Shown one piece after another: positions 1 through 9,981 of a stretch of 32,507 nucleotides of DNA (its first letter is position 1; each line of letters begins with the position of its first letter). Source of the DNA: Haplomitrium mnioides. Taxonomy: Eukaryota; Marchantiophyta; Haplomitriopsida; Calobryales. The DNA lies in contig JBNGIS010016652.1 of the NCBI GenBank assembly GCA_049999725.1, positions 1 through 32,507 on the forward strand. Reading direction: 5' to 3'. Under the pieces are notes generated by a model. That model searched no databases. It was not told where the DNA came from and was given only the letters and a program-made list of their open reading frames with translations. Made by a program: the position numbers and the translations under genes.

Positions 1-41
1 ACTCAGTAGCGGTTCCTGGTTCAAAGTAGCGGCTGTTTCTA
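1..41. repeat. Left arm of a 38-bp inverted repeat
   Basis: Bases 1-41 match, in reverse complement, bases 4447-4487. The shared core TGGTTCAAAGTAGCGG is perfect and the flanks are about 85% alike by eye. The arm contains two copies of AGTAGCGGTT/CT. It abuts the truncated 3' LTR stub of element L, and its outer edge may lie beyond the window start. It looks like one terminus of a foreign element or a rearrangement border; no transposase is visible. Confidence 0.6.
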
Positions 42-290
42 AAGCATAATTTCTATTATAACATTATAAAATCAATTTTGTTTTCTTATTTGCCAAAGAT
101 GTTGAAGAGTTGATGAGACGTTGATGTAGATCTTGTTCCTTTGAAGATTCTTTGATGAAGATCTTATTCCCTTATAGACGCTTTGATGTAGAACCAATTC
201 CATTAAAGATACATCAATGTAGATCCAATTAGCTTACTTTTCATGTCTTCTATGCTTCTTCTATTACACATTTCTTTCCAACTTGAATAT
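42..290 (-). repeat. Truncated 3' LTR of element L (first 250 bp only)
   Basis: The reverse complement matches the first 200-250 bp of the R LTRs (from 9982 and 27090) and of the L 5' LTR (from 9568). It includes the stretch around GATCCAATTAGCTT and the run through TGCTTTAG. It stops at about base 42, where the inverted-repeat arm begins; the remaining 2.5 kb of LTR is absent. The first 20 bases of the LTR are poorly conserved, so the 290 boundary is approximate. Confidence 0.75.
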
Positions 291-413
291 GAGAAGGAAT
301 CAAGGGTTCGAAACAAAGAGAACAAATATCATAAACAAAAAATAAACTAAAACGACAAAGTAACCAAAAAAACCTAATAACAATGAGAAAACCAAAATGA
401 AGATCACACACAA

Positions 414-654
414 TAATATTTAACTCAATTGGCATTCACTAGCATTGCAAAGGTGGTTCTGTCAAGTGTTTTGAGGCTCATATAGCTACGAAGATGGACC
501 GCAATGACTCTATAGGGACACATCCATGAGTGGTGAACTTGGGAGCAAAGGGGATGAAGCGTATAACAAAAACAAGGACTAAGTCATGCAATTGAAAGGA
601 TCTATCTTTGATGTGTTGGTTGTGTTGGTCCTTTACATGGAGTAGGTGTGCAAA
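414..654 (-). pseudogene. C-terminal end of L integrase, severed by a solo LTR
   Basis: Read on the minus strand from 654, this aligns with the end of R integrase (about 17400-17650), including the segment around SYMSLKTLD (R: SYLSLKTLD) and the terminal LVNAN region. It is the downstream exon-like remainder of the L integrase, whose front part ends at 2451; the S element (659-2446) was inserted between them. In-frame stops are present. The part lacks catalytic residues and corresponds to the C-terminal region of the family integrase. Bases 291-413 are the untranslated stretch before the 3' LTR, with nothing recognisable. Confidence 0.65.
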
Positions 655-2450
655 CTGCTATCATGTGGTAGTAATCTAGGTCTGGGAATATATAGGGTAT
701 ATGGATGTGGAGAAGGTTGTGTGAACGGTAGAAGCTTTGATGTCTTCAATTCTGAAATGAAGCAAAGATAGTGGAGATTGATTGCCTTTGTGGCTTCCAC
801 TCCCCTCAAACAAAGCAAAGGTAAGCAAATTTCCCTTCCTTTGTACTCCTTCTGTTTTGGAAGGATAATGTAAAGTCTACTGATTATTTTTTTTGATCTA
901 TAACTCTCAGTCTGGAATTCAGGTTGCCTAAAAAATATGTGTGAAAATTTTTAGTGAGAAATGCACAGCAAAATGCTCTCCACAGCCAGAAACTCAATTG
1001 TTGTTTCAAGGACCGAAAAACCAACACTCATATAACTTTTCCCGAGTAACAACTCTTTTGATTCAAATGATCTTGACATGAAAGTTCATAGAGAACTTCT
1101 TCATACTCCACTCTAGCCTTCCACAAATTTTCAGCTTCTATACTACTCTTGATATACAGAAACAAGTTATAAGTCTAATGTCAAGAGAAAAAATGACTTC
1201 AAAGAACCTCAAGAATGTTTCTTCAACTTCAATCGCCTTTCATAGATCAACCTCAACTCCCAATGTATTGCAATTTGATGTTAAACTGTAGCCTTTGTTG
1301 TCAGCTTTCCAATGGTACTCTTTTTTTCCCAGAATCGTCGTAACAACGTTGCAATCACTTAAAATGTAAACATGTCTTCAATTCAACCCGTTTGTCTTCA
1401 ATTGCCCATAAGTATGTGTGTAGATCTCCAAATGACTCAAAATTTCATGCACATGGATGCTACTCTTTGTGAGCTTTTGATTTCTACCCTGCTTGAACTT
1501 CTCCTCCTCTGAAAACTCCTCGCACCTTCATGAAACTGAACTCCTTCCTTTTCTTCCTTTTAGGGTTTTTACTAAAAGAAAGTTAACTCCCTTTTCACTT
1601 GTTATAAGAACAACTCTAAGTAAATACCTTTGTAGAACAGAGCACAAATAAGGTAGAAACAGCAAAGAAAATTTTCTCCCTTGCTCATTTGATAAGTTGA
1701 TTAAGTCATTCGAACATTCGCCGTTGACTATTTACCATTTACCCAACGTATCATTTGCAGAAGACCCAAGAAAACTCCACTCCAAATCAGGTCAGAATGT
1801 AAATCGTGAGATCCCATTGCTCCTCATAGGTGATAATGGGCAACAATACTAGAATAGGTGAGTTCATAACCGAATTCAAGAAGTTATCACCGAAGTGATA
1901 AACAATCCACTACCAAAAATGATCTCGAGAAATAAATGCGCAAACCAACAAAGAAAGGATTTGGAAGAGGAAAGTTAGGAGCAACAAACAATGCTCTATC
2001 CATTGTATATGTCTTGACCCATAAGCGACTTGAGCTCCACCGTCAAACCTCCGCGCTCTGATAAAACTAGTACCCCTTTGAACTCCCTCAATGTATGTCT
2101 TGATGATTTTGCACTGATCTCTCAATGATATCTCAATGTCCCTTAATGTTTTTTCCCTCTTGATCCTCTCCTTCTGCCTCTTCTCTCTTCTTTTCTCTTC
2201 ACAATATCTTTGGCTGCGATCCAGAGAATCCTCAAAGAGCCAATAAGATGACCCTTTCGCTACCCACCATATCCATATCATCTTCCACATAGCACTGACA
2301 CATACTAATTTTGTTCGTCTAGAAGGTTCTCGAAAAGTGCTTTGCTGCTGCTTCTATAATTTTCTAGAATTTAAGTATGGTAAGAATATTACTTTTCTCC
2401 ATTCTTTTGCTACCTTTTCAAGCATTAGCCGAACCACAACACAACACTGC
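655..2450 (-). mobile_element. Solo LTR of family S inserted in L integrase
   Basis: The element proper is 659-2446, flanked by identical CTGC at 655-658 and 2447-2450, a 4-bp target duplication. On the minus strand it begins TGTTGTGTTGTGG and ends CATGATA. It aligns over its length with the second S copy at 29453-31186 in the opposite orientation, for example around 660-730 and 1880-2000. There is no coding potential, primer site or polypurine tract, so a single LTR left by recombination is the simplest reading. The integrase frame runs briefly into the element, which makes a spurious extended open frame. About 1.79 kb. Confidence 0.75.
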
Positions 2451-3480
2451 AAAGCATTGGCAGTGACTCTTGCCTTAGTGAGCTGTTCTAGATTGGCCAA
2501 CCGGTGTTGCAGAGATTCAATTGGACATAGCTGGTGAGCAATAGCGATACACAGAAAGGGGACTTGGATTTCGATCGGAAGTAAGACTTCTTGACTATAC
2601 ACTAAATGAAAGGGAGTATATTTGGTTGATGATTTGGTCATGGATTGATGTGTCCATAAACCAACATTCAAGTGTTTATCCTAGTCTAAGCAATGTGCCA
2701 TTATTGTTTTCGTAGGAATGGCTTTCAAGATCTTATTTGTAGATTCAGCTTGGCCATTTTCTTGAGGATGGTAAGGAGCTAATGTGCAATGTCGAATAGA
2801 ATATTGATCCATGAAGACGGAAATCACCTCATTGAGAATGTGCGTACCCCAATCACTAACAATCTCCAATTGGCATCCAAAATAAGTAAGAATGTGGAGG
2901 AAAGAAGCAACCAAAACAATATTATCTGGTCCACTTAGTGACTTAATTCATAGCAGCAAGTATATACTGATTTTGGCAACTACAAGAAGGAGTTATCGAG
3001 TCGATAAAGTCAAGACCCCATTTTTCAAAAGCCGATATGGGAAGGATCAGAATCGAGGGTACTTCAGATGCTTTTGTAGGGAAACTAGTTCTTTGACATG
3101 TTTTTCATGCTTGTATGAGCTCATGTTCATCAGCAAAGAGAGTTGGCAACCAATAGCCATAACATAAAATTTTCATAGCAGTAGTTTTCCCTTCAAAATA
3201 TCCACCATAAGAGAATATGTGTCAACCTTGCAAGACTTGAGAGGTTTGGAGGGAATTAAATATCAATGCAGTATTCCATCTTCACCTATTTGATATAACA
3301 GACCTGAAACTATAGTGTATGGGGAAGTGGATCTGATAAAGGAGCAAACTTGATCTGAGGTCAGATTGGATGGCAAAATTTCAGACATGAGGAACAAAAT
3401 GAACCTAGTATACCAAGGATGGCAAGCCAATTGCACTAAGGGGTGCTTGAAGACAGGGTTGATAGAGAGTAGGGAAGCTA
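2451..3480 (-). pseudogene. Ty3/gypsy integrase (element L), broken
   Basis: Read from high to low coordinates. About 3230-3060 carries a degraded zinc-binding region. Next comes the catalytic core, starting around 3010 with a GLDFID-like segment for the first Asp in another frame. The best-preserved part is 2914-2681: the second Asp is in SDWGTH (codon 2852-2854) and the Glu is in GQAES, exactly 35 residues later, giving the DD35E signature, with YHPQENGQ just before it. From 2671 down, a C-terminal part with LVYSQEVLLPIE and a leucine-rich helix follows until the S insertion at 2450. Several frameshifts and stops exclude function. The protein would have joined retrotransposon cDNA to chromosomal DNA in the nucleus. 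Confidence 0.8.
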
Positions 3481-3498
3481 CTTGTTATACCCATAGAT

Positions 3499-4110
3499 CT
3501 ACAAAATTGTCATCGAGGGACACATGATCATGGTCACCAGACACTCGAGATAAGAGGCACAATTGCCATGTTTAAGACCAAGTTGAACTTGTAAAATGAA
3601 CGTGAATTCTTGAAGGAGTAAAACCCATTCGGCTAGGCGACCAATGAGATCAAGTTTGTTGACAATAAATTTCAAGGAATCATGATCAATAAGGAATGCA
3701 AACTGATAACCAAGAAGGTAGTGACAATTTTTGAACAACATGGATCATGCCTAATGCTTCTCACTTCCTTACAGAGTAATTTCATTCTACAATACTGAGT
3801 TGTTTACCCACGTAATAGATCATACACTCCTTGTCATCTCGAATTTGAGAAAGAACGGCTCCAGTGGCTGTCAAGAAGGTATCAACCATAACAAGAAAAA
3901 GAATTGTCCAGTCAATCGGGGATAAAAATGGAAGAGAGGCGACAATATCCTTAATTTCTTGAAAGGCTTGTTGACATTCATCTGTCCAGACAAAGTGAAC
4001 CGCATGTCTAGTTAAGGAATATATATAGAGGAGAAGCAACTCAAGCATAATTCTTACAAAATCTCTGATATTAAATTGACTTTCCAAAGAAATCTTGGAG
4101 TTGTTTTATT
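3499..4110 (-). pseudogene. RNase H domain (element L), broken
   Basis: On the minus strand the end of the RT connection region (HFVWTDECQQAF, about 3990) leads into an RNase H-like domain. It has a residual TGAVLSQ strand, the YYVGKQLS segment, then after a frame break HYLLGYQFAFLIDHDSLKF and RLAEWVLLLQEF. These are the ordered signature segments of Ty3/gypsy RNase H, which removes RNA from the RNA-DNA hybrid during reverse transcription. At least one frame change (about 3742-3782) and stops separate the pieces. This domain is entirely missing from element R. Confidence 0.8.
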
Positions 4111-4447
4111 GTCTACGAGGCAAAAAGAGCAAGAATAATACTTACTTTTGCAAGATCAAGAGGTAGTCCGACTTTGAAAACGATGTGACCAAGTAGAACT
4201 CTAGTGGGTGCAAAGAATTTGCATTTCTTTGGATTAAGAGAGATCCTGAATTGGCAACCGCAGGCTCTAGATACATAATATGATTTTCTTTTGTACCAAA
4301 AATTGTAAAGTCGTCCAAATAAATTTTGAGTCACTTGTCAAAACCATGCAAAAGTGATTCAAAAGCCATGATCATGACGTGTTAGAAGGCACTTTGGGCG
4401 TTACATAAGCCAAATACTAGCTTGTTGTACAAATAACATCCCCAAAG
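4108..4447 (-). pseudogene. Reverse transcriptase palm/thumb fragment (element L)
   Basis: The minus strand from 4447 encodes YNKLVFGL.NAQSAF, then the catalytic YLDD box at 4321-4310, then LNPKKCKFF and LLGHIV. This is the order of the central and C-terminal Ty3/gypsy RT domain (positions match R at 16650-16935). The N-terminal third of RT is absent: at 4447 the homology to R stops abruptly and the inverted-repeat arm begins. A stop and a frame change lie within the fragment. YLDD is conserved here, whereas R has FLDD. Confidence 0.85.
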
Positions 4448-4487
4448 AGAACAACCGCTACTTTGAACCAAGAATATGCTACTCAAA
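4447..4487. repeat. Right arm of the 38-bp inverted repeat
   Basis: Inverted match to bases 1-41, with core CCGCTACTTTGAACCA. It sits exactly at the point where L reverse transcriptase homology ends. Together the two arms bracket a 4.4-kb L fragment. Confidence 0.6.
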
Positions 4488-5605
4488 ACATGAACCTTTT
4501 GTTTTTAGAAAAACTTATGGTTTTCGAGCTAAAAAAACAAGGTTATTTAGAAAAAAAAGTACATGAGTTTTTGAGGTTCATTTTTGGCCGTTTCAATAAG
4601 AATGTTAGAGCAAGAGTCGATTTCATTATGCAAAATCAAACAATATTCTAAGTTTTTATGAAAATATTAGAAAACTTGAAATCGATAAAAAGTTTAGAAA
4701 TTAGGGTAAGTTTTCACAAGAAAATTGCATTTATCATTGATTACAATTCTAAACCCAAAAATTGAAATACACGTCAAAAGAAACTATTTTGAAATATGTT
4801 TGGCTGCATAAACTCTATGCAGTCATAGACATGGTGCTCTTTGAAACTTATTTTTTTGAAAAAAATTACAAAACATAAGGAAAAAACCCAAACGGACTAA
4901 AAGTCAAGGGAATGAGTTTGAAATTGTAGACACAGAAACCAACCAAACAAAACATTGTAGGGATTTAGAAGCTCTATTTTCAAGTTCAAGCAAGAAAGAA
5001 GCTTTCATTTGTAGTTGAAAATCCATGTACACAAAAGTTAAAGTGGGCTTTCAGCATTTTAAAATATTTTATAATTCAACAAAATACACAAAGGAGTCAT
5101 AGTTTAGAATCAAAAAGATAGTGGCTAAAGAGATTGAATTAAGAGTGTACACAAGAAACATCTCCAAGTTTTTGACTTGATTCTACCAAACAAAGGTGAT
5201 GAGCTCTACAAAAGAGTCTTTGATCAGTGTAGAAACTAAGTTTTAATTGGTAGTCTTTGTATGTAGAAGCTTGAGGGTTGTATATGAGAAGTAGAGCGTG
5301 TGAAAGGCTTGGACTTCCTTCCTAAAGTCTATGCGTGCATAGGAATCCATGCTCAACATCTGAACACTCCACCTCAATGTCTATGTGCGCATAGGAATCC
5401 AAACTCACCATCTAAACACTCCACAACAAAGACTATTAAGAATTTAGGTTTTAACTTCCACAAGAGAGTTTTTGCACACACAACGTTTTGACTTGCAAAT
5501 CAAAGTCTATATGGGTATAGGCTTTAGACTTCTATTACTTACGATTTATGTGCTAAAGGTTATTTTTTTGCAACAAACTCTACGGACGCTAAAGATTTTG
5601 TTTTT
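4488..5605. other. AT-rich segment of unknown origin replacing gag-to-RT of L
   Basis: This 1.1-kb segment matches nothing else in the window. It replaces about 3.2 kb that element R has between its gag start (about 13480) and mid RT (about 16650). It is AT-rich, has no long open frame with recognisable motifs, and contains a 52-bp tandem duplication at 5327-5430. The best short frame (4463-4651, 62 codons) has no family resemblance I can name. It may be part of the element that supplied the inverted-repeat arms. Confidence 0.5.
5327..5430. repeat. Two-unit 52-bp tandem repeat with palindromic core
   Basis: Units 5327-5378 and 5379-5430 are about 80% alike. Each opens with GTCTATGYGYGCATAGGAAT and ends near ACACTCCAC. 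The core CTATGCGTGCATAG is nearly self-complementary. A weaker third CTATATGGGTATAG core lies near 5508-5521. Confidence 0.6.
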
Positions 5606-6719
5606 TGATTTGGTGAATTTCTAGCATGAGTAATGAGATGGTTAGGTAAGAAGGAGCGTCATGATGATAAGAACCGTAACGAGGTTGGGGGGAGGTCGGC
5701 CACTTAGAATGCGCAATAGATGCTAGTAAAGAAGAAGTAGGAGCTTAGACACTACGACTCGAATAGCACTCTAATTGAGTAGAGGAGACAGAAGGTTGTC
5801 TCATACACAGACATGGATTAAGGTGTGTTTTGGACGACGGAATTAAAAATCCAAACAATCCTCTTAATGCCATGGAAGAAGAGGGGTAGAATAGAAGCAA
5901 CAATCAATTATGGCCTTTGGTTGCTATCGCAATAGGAAGAAGTAAAGTGTGGCATTTAGAGAGTAGGATCAGAAAAAGAATTTTGGGGTCTAAACCAACA
6001 AGTTAATACGGGTTGATAATAAGGAAAAAATTTTGTTTTGGTTTTTTAAATATGTAAGAAGAGGAGGAGAAAAGGTTGTAAGTGAGGACATGCAAAAGAG
6101 GAGCTATTGCAATATGAGCTAACGCAATATCAAACATGAGGTTGTCGCAATTTAGAGGAGGGGAGGCTATCACAAGTTTGGGCAAGAAGGCCATCACAAT
6201 TTCCAGCTAGGCAACATCTAACGCAAAGCATAGAAAGAGAAAGCTAACGCAATTCAAGTGGACCTATCGCAATCGTTCATCAAACTAAGGCAATATCTGG
6301 CATAGCTAATGCAATTTAAAGTAAGGAAAAGACAAAACAATAACAACAAATCATACATCTAAACCAAGGATAGATAGTACAAAGGAAATAAGGCAACGCG
6401 AGGAAATTCTAGAGGGCAAAAGCAATCAAAAGCATTCACATGTCATTGTAGTGATATTTTCAAAGCTCAACATGTCCAAAGGAATCCAAGTAGCCAACCA
6501 CCACATGGTGTTGGCTATTTCTAACCAAATGTGATGCATAAACAAAGAAAGATCCATCTCACAAGCATATGTCATTTTGGCATAGGACAACATTGTAGGG
6601 AGTGAAAATTAAATGGAACAAAGGATTGAGCAACATGAAGTGACTGGACATGGAAGCATGGACTGAAAATGGGTGAAAATGAGGGCAACGGACAAGGCAA
6701 CGGGTATGCAATGGGGGGA
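5606..6719 (-). other. L 5' leader and gag-start remnant
   Basis: This aligns in reverse orientation with the R leader and early gag, R 12458-13480. For example 5640-5720 matches R 13340-13440. No frame of useful length survives, so only the leader role is supported. It contains the degenerate 24-bp array described separately. Homology to R ends near 5605, where the foreign segment starts. Confidence 0.6.
6095..6315 (-). repeat. Degenerate ~24-bp tandem array in the L leader
   Basis: Eight or more copies of a unit containing GCTAWCGCAAT (minus strand ATTGCGATAGCC) recur at roughly 20-27 bp intervals, for example near 6103, 6119, 6142, 6165, 6190, 6243 and 6264. It is the counterpart of the array at 12765-12965 in R. 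Confidence 0.6.
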
Positions 6720-6736
6720 GGCGGCAATGTGCGTCA
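6720..6736 (-). promoter_or_regulatory. Primer-binding-site remnant of L
   Basis: Immediately after the L 5' LTR, the minus strand reads TGACGCACATTGCCGCC. It resembles the complement of the plant tRNA-Asp 3' end (TGGCGCCGTTGCCGGGGA) with one extra base and several substitutions. The equivalent site in R is decayed at different positions, which supports a common tRNA-Asp-type ancestor. Confidence 0.45.
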
Positions 6737-7288
6737 CTATTACAATAAATGTGAGGACATAGGGAGAGGAGCCCTCTCTGGTATGCGTGAAGGGGGTTCA
6801 GGAAGGTTGGAGCGAGGCAGGTTCTTTGGTGTCTCAATGGTTATAGTATAGTTGTACTCTTCTGCCATCTATTTCCTACAACAACTAGTAGGAGTATTCC
6901 AGCGAGTGACAAGTCAGAGTGAGGAATTGTGAATGGAAGTATCACGAACCATGAAATCAAGCTATCGTTGTGTTTTGGAGGAACTAAGTCTCTCAAATGT
7001 CACGGGTCTGTGATGATGCTAGAAGGGTTGAGTTTCTAAGAGTGGGGATTTGAAGGGGAGAAGGGCTATGATCAAATTTGATCTTGAATAGATGCGACTT
7101 GAGGTTTTTGGGCAGAACCAATGGATTGTAAGGATTGGGTATCAATTGGATGCATTAGGCTCTATTTTCTCAGGCATTGTGATAAGGCAAAGAGGATTCT
7201 TATGCGAGTCCAATAAATCAAATTGAAGTTGAAATAGTGATTTTGATGAAACGAATAGGAGACAAAACAGTAACTCCGATGGATCTTT

Positions 7289-7302
7289 GGGGGGGGGGGG
7301 GG
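7289..7302. repeat. Homopolymer G14
   Basis: Fourteen consecutive G inside the L LTR. The corresponding position in the R LTRs is a short C/T-rich run on the other strand, so the tract expanded in L, or its length is a sequencing or assembly artefact. Confidence 0.8.
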
Positions 7303-8150
7303 AAAAATGGGGACTCTGATGGATTGGGCAAGGAGCGAAATGGCGGCTCCAATAAAGTAGATATGTCCGATGGTCGATCTATTGAACCAATGGCTAAAGA
7401 GGAGGACTAGTCAGCCAGTTTAAGCTACGCGGATGTTATCGGGCACTAAAGACAAGATATCGTGTCAACTATCAGGTTAGAGGATTGTCAGGATGACATT
7501 AAGGATATAGGCTTGTTGGAAGCGTCAATCCAACTTCCCAGCTCAAAACTGCGTTGGGTGGTGGAGAAGGATCGGTTAAAAGGAGGGACCTAGGGTTACT
7601 TGTCTAGGCCAGCGGTCTTTAGCCGGGCCCACAAGGGTTTTGAGATCTGCCGGTAAAAGAAGAATGGTGGGGAGACCTATGGTTAGAAGAAGAGAAATGT
7701 GAGGGACCTATGGATAACAAAAGAAATGACAAGTTGGAACTTCTTAGGATGTGAGGTAAAAATATCAGCGATGTTCTAGTGTGAGCATGTTTGGGGGAAG
7801 TAAGCCTGAGGGATAATCTCATACCAACAAGGCTTTGACTGGTATTTTCCTATTGTAAGATTAATACATAAAGGGACAAGAATATGCAATCGACAACCAC
7901 ATGTGGAGCAAGTATAAACTCTTTATTCTAATAAAGTGATAAACATTCAGAGGACACAACAATCCATGTTCTCAAGAGTCTAATAGCCAACAAGTACTCA
8001 ACTAACCAGGCCAACAACACATGACCAATGGCCGATAACTTAGTTTGTGCAGCTTAGGCTGAACTCCACACAACTTGAATGACATATGTACGAAGACACA
8101 TGAGGGGTAATACAAGAAACATAGCAAGACTTCTTTTTAGTGGACTGAGT

Positions 8151-8174
8151 TCTTTTTCTTTTTCTTTTTCTTTG
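8151..8174. repeat. (TTTTTC)n microsatellite
   Basis: About four perfect TTCTTT-type hexamers in a row, present in L only. The R LTRs lack the expansion. Confidence 0.75.
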
Positions 8175-9568
8175 GACACTATAATAGAAAACAAACAACA
8201 AGAAAAGAAAACATAAATAAAGAGGCATGCACATTATTTTGATGTTGGCCTTTTATTTCTTGCCTCAACATCATGACAATTCACCAAGTAAGACAACATA
8301 GAATAGAGAAACTATCTCTCTTAGACGCTTCGATCACAACAAGAATATAAATGTTACACAAACACCCGAATGAAGATAAGAGGACACACACACATGACAC
8401 TTACTGACCAGATCACAAAACAAGAGCGTCACCATTGGAACAACTCTATAAACCTTGAAGTAGATTATCAATAACACAGACCCTCCATAGGAGATGTACA
8501 GGAGGTCGATTCACACATCTTTCCAAATAGTCTCGACACAACACTTCCTTACCTCGCACTTTAGGAATTCTCTTTTTCTTGGTTTCTACTATAGCTTCTT
8601 CTTCATTTCCTCTAGTCTCACAGAATCCAGAGATGTATTTTGATTTGAAACTCAACTCAATCTTTGGCACCATCATGGCAAATATGTTTGGATCTTCTCT
8701 CTAGCTCCTCTTTTTTCTACCACCACAAAGGTATCATTCTCTTTAGAACCATCTCAGCATACCCCATGATATTTTTCTCTATTTTTTGGGTTCTTCACAC
8801 CGCGATGCCACATCTTCTCTTTGTGTCTAGATTGTACAATATTCACCAGGTGTTTTGGAGGGGAGAGAGTCTCAGGCCGACACACTCTAGTCATATTCCA
8901 TTCCCAGAAAGGAAAACCTCTCCCGTTGCACCTTCTATTCGAATGTCCTTGGACTTTCTTTATCAATTTCTCACTGTCTTCCTTGTCTAGTATCCCTATT
9001 TTCATCCTATTTTTGTTGATAGATACATTTCCTTGACTGATTCTTGAACGTTGATGACTTTGGTTCTTGGATCCCCTCTTGTGCTCTACATGCATTTATT
9101 TTACTTCTTAATTACAAACATATAAACAAACTACTAAACAGAACCACAAGGAAGAAAAGATAGAAAACCATACCACAACATTTTTAGAAATTGCTCACGA
9201 TATGTTGATCAAGCACTTCTTTGGACATTCTTGATGGTTGGTTGGTTTCTTGATTGAAGTTGGTTTGCACTTGCATATACTTGCCAACTAAATACTAATT
9301 TGAATCTATCCTAAAGCATAACTTTTAATATACCATTACAAATTCAATTTTATTTTCCTTTTTGCCAAAGATGTTGAAGAGTTGATGAGACGTCGATGTA
9401 GATCTTGTTCTTTTGAAGATACTTTGATAAAGATCTCATTCCCTTGCAGATGCTTTGATGTAGAACAAATTCTATTCAAGATGCATTGATGTAGATCCAA
9501 TTAGCTTCCTTTTCATGTCTTCTATGCTTTCTCTATTACGCATTTCTTCCCAACCTTCTGTCATAACA

Positions 9569-9981
9569 AGCTGCTTCTTCATCAATCTTGTCTTTTTAAG
9601 ACACATGGCATACTCTAGAACAATTGATAAAGAAGCTTTAAAATCCATAGTTGTTGATGAGTCAAGACACAACTTTGTAGTCTCAAAAATAGCTACTAAG
9701 TCTCTTGATGCACTTGTTGTACCAAAATCCTATACCAAATCGAGAGCAAATATCTAATATCCAATCTTGTTTTGAAGGCAAATGATCAATAAAAAATTAT
9801 AAGAAGCTTGGGGCTTTTGGTAAACATTTATATGAGCATCATTTTTTTGATATTCAAGCTTCAGAAAACCGCAAAACAACTAAAAACACTTTGCATGATC
9901 TAGCGAGATTGACCAATCGCATTGTCCTTTTGGAGATTGAATGTCTTCATATTTTGTTTCCCTTCTTTTGTCCAATAACGC
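9569..9981. other. Spacer between head-to-head elements L and R
   Basis: These 413 bp lie between the outer ends of the two 5' LTRs and match neither LTR. They may be the original target sequence. Two short open stretches occur on the plus strand: up to 9757, and 9786-10003. The second includes LYEHHFFDIQ and runs into the R LTR. I recognise no family in either. No target duplication for L or R can be seen at the borders. Confidence 0.5.

Larger units (their letters stand above)
42..9568 (-). mobile_element. Element L: decayed Ty3/gypsy LTR retrotransposon
   Basis: Read on the minus strand the order is 5' LTR (9568-6738), primer-site remnant, leader with a 24-bp array, a foreign segment (5605-4488), reverse transcriptase, RNase H, integrase, an inserted solo LTR (2446-659), the end of integrase, and a 250-bp stub of 3' LTR. 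It is the same family as element R: LTR, leader, RT and integrase all align, in opposite orientation. Gag, protease and the front of RT are missing where the foreign segment sits. Many stops and frameshifts show it is long dead. The order RT, RNase H, integrase is diagnostic of Ty3/gypsy rather than Copia. Confidence 0.85.
6738..9568 (-). repeat. 5' LTR of element L (2.8 kb)
   Basis: On the minus strand it begins TGTTATGACAGAAGG at 9568 and ends TGTAATA at 6738. It aligns throughout with the R LTRs in opposite orientation, for example 8043-8069 with 11113-11140, and 8754-9095 with 27545-27850. It is more diverged from either R LTR than they are from each other. Open frames of 60-113 codons inside it are chance; none shows a family. 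It holds a G14 run (7289-7302) and a TTTTTC repeat (8151-8174). Confidence 0.8.

Noticed and set aside
8446-9095. Overlapping open frames on both strands near 8.5-9.1 kb
   Set aside because: They fall within the L LTR, align to non-coding parts of the R LTRs with frame-breaking indels, and have no motifs.
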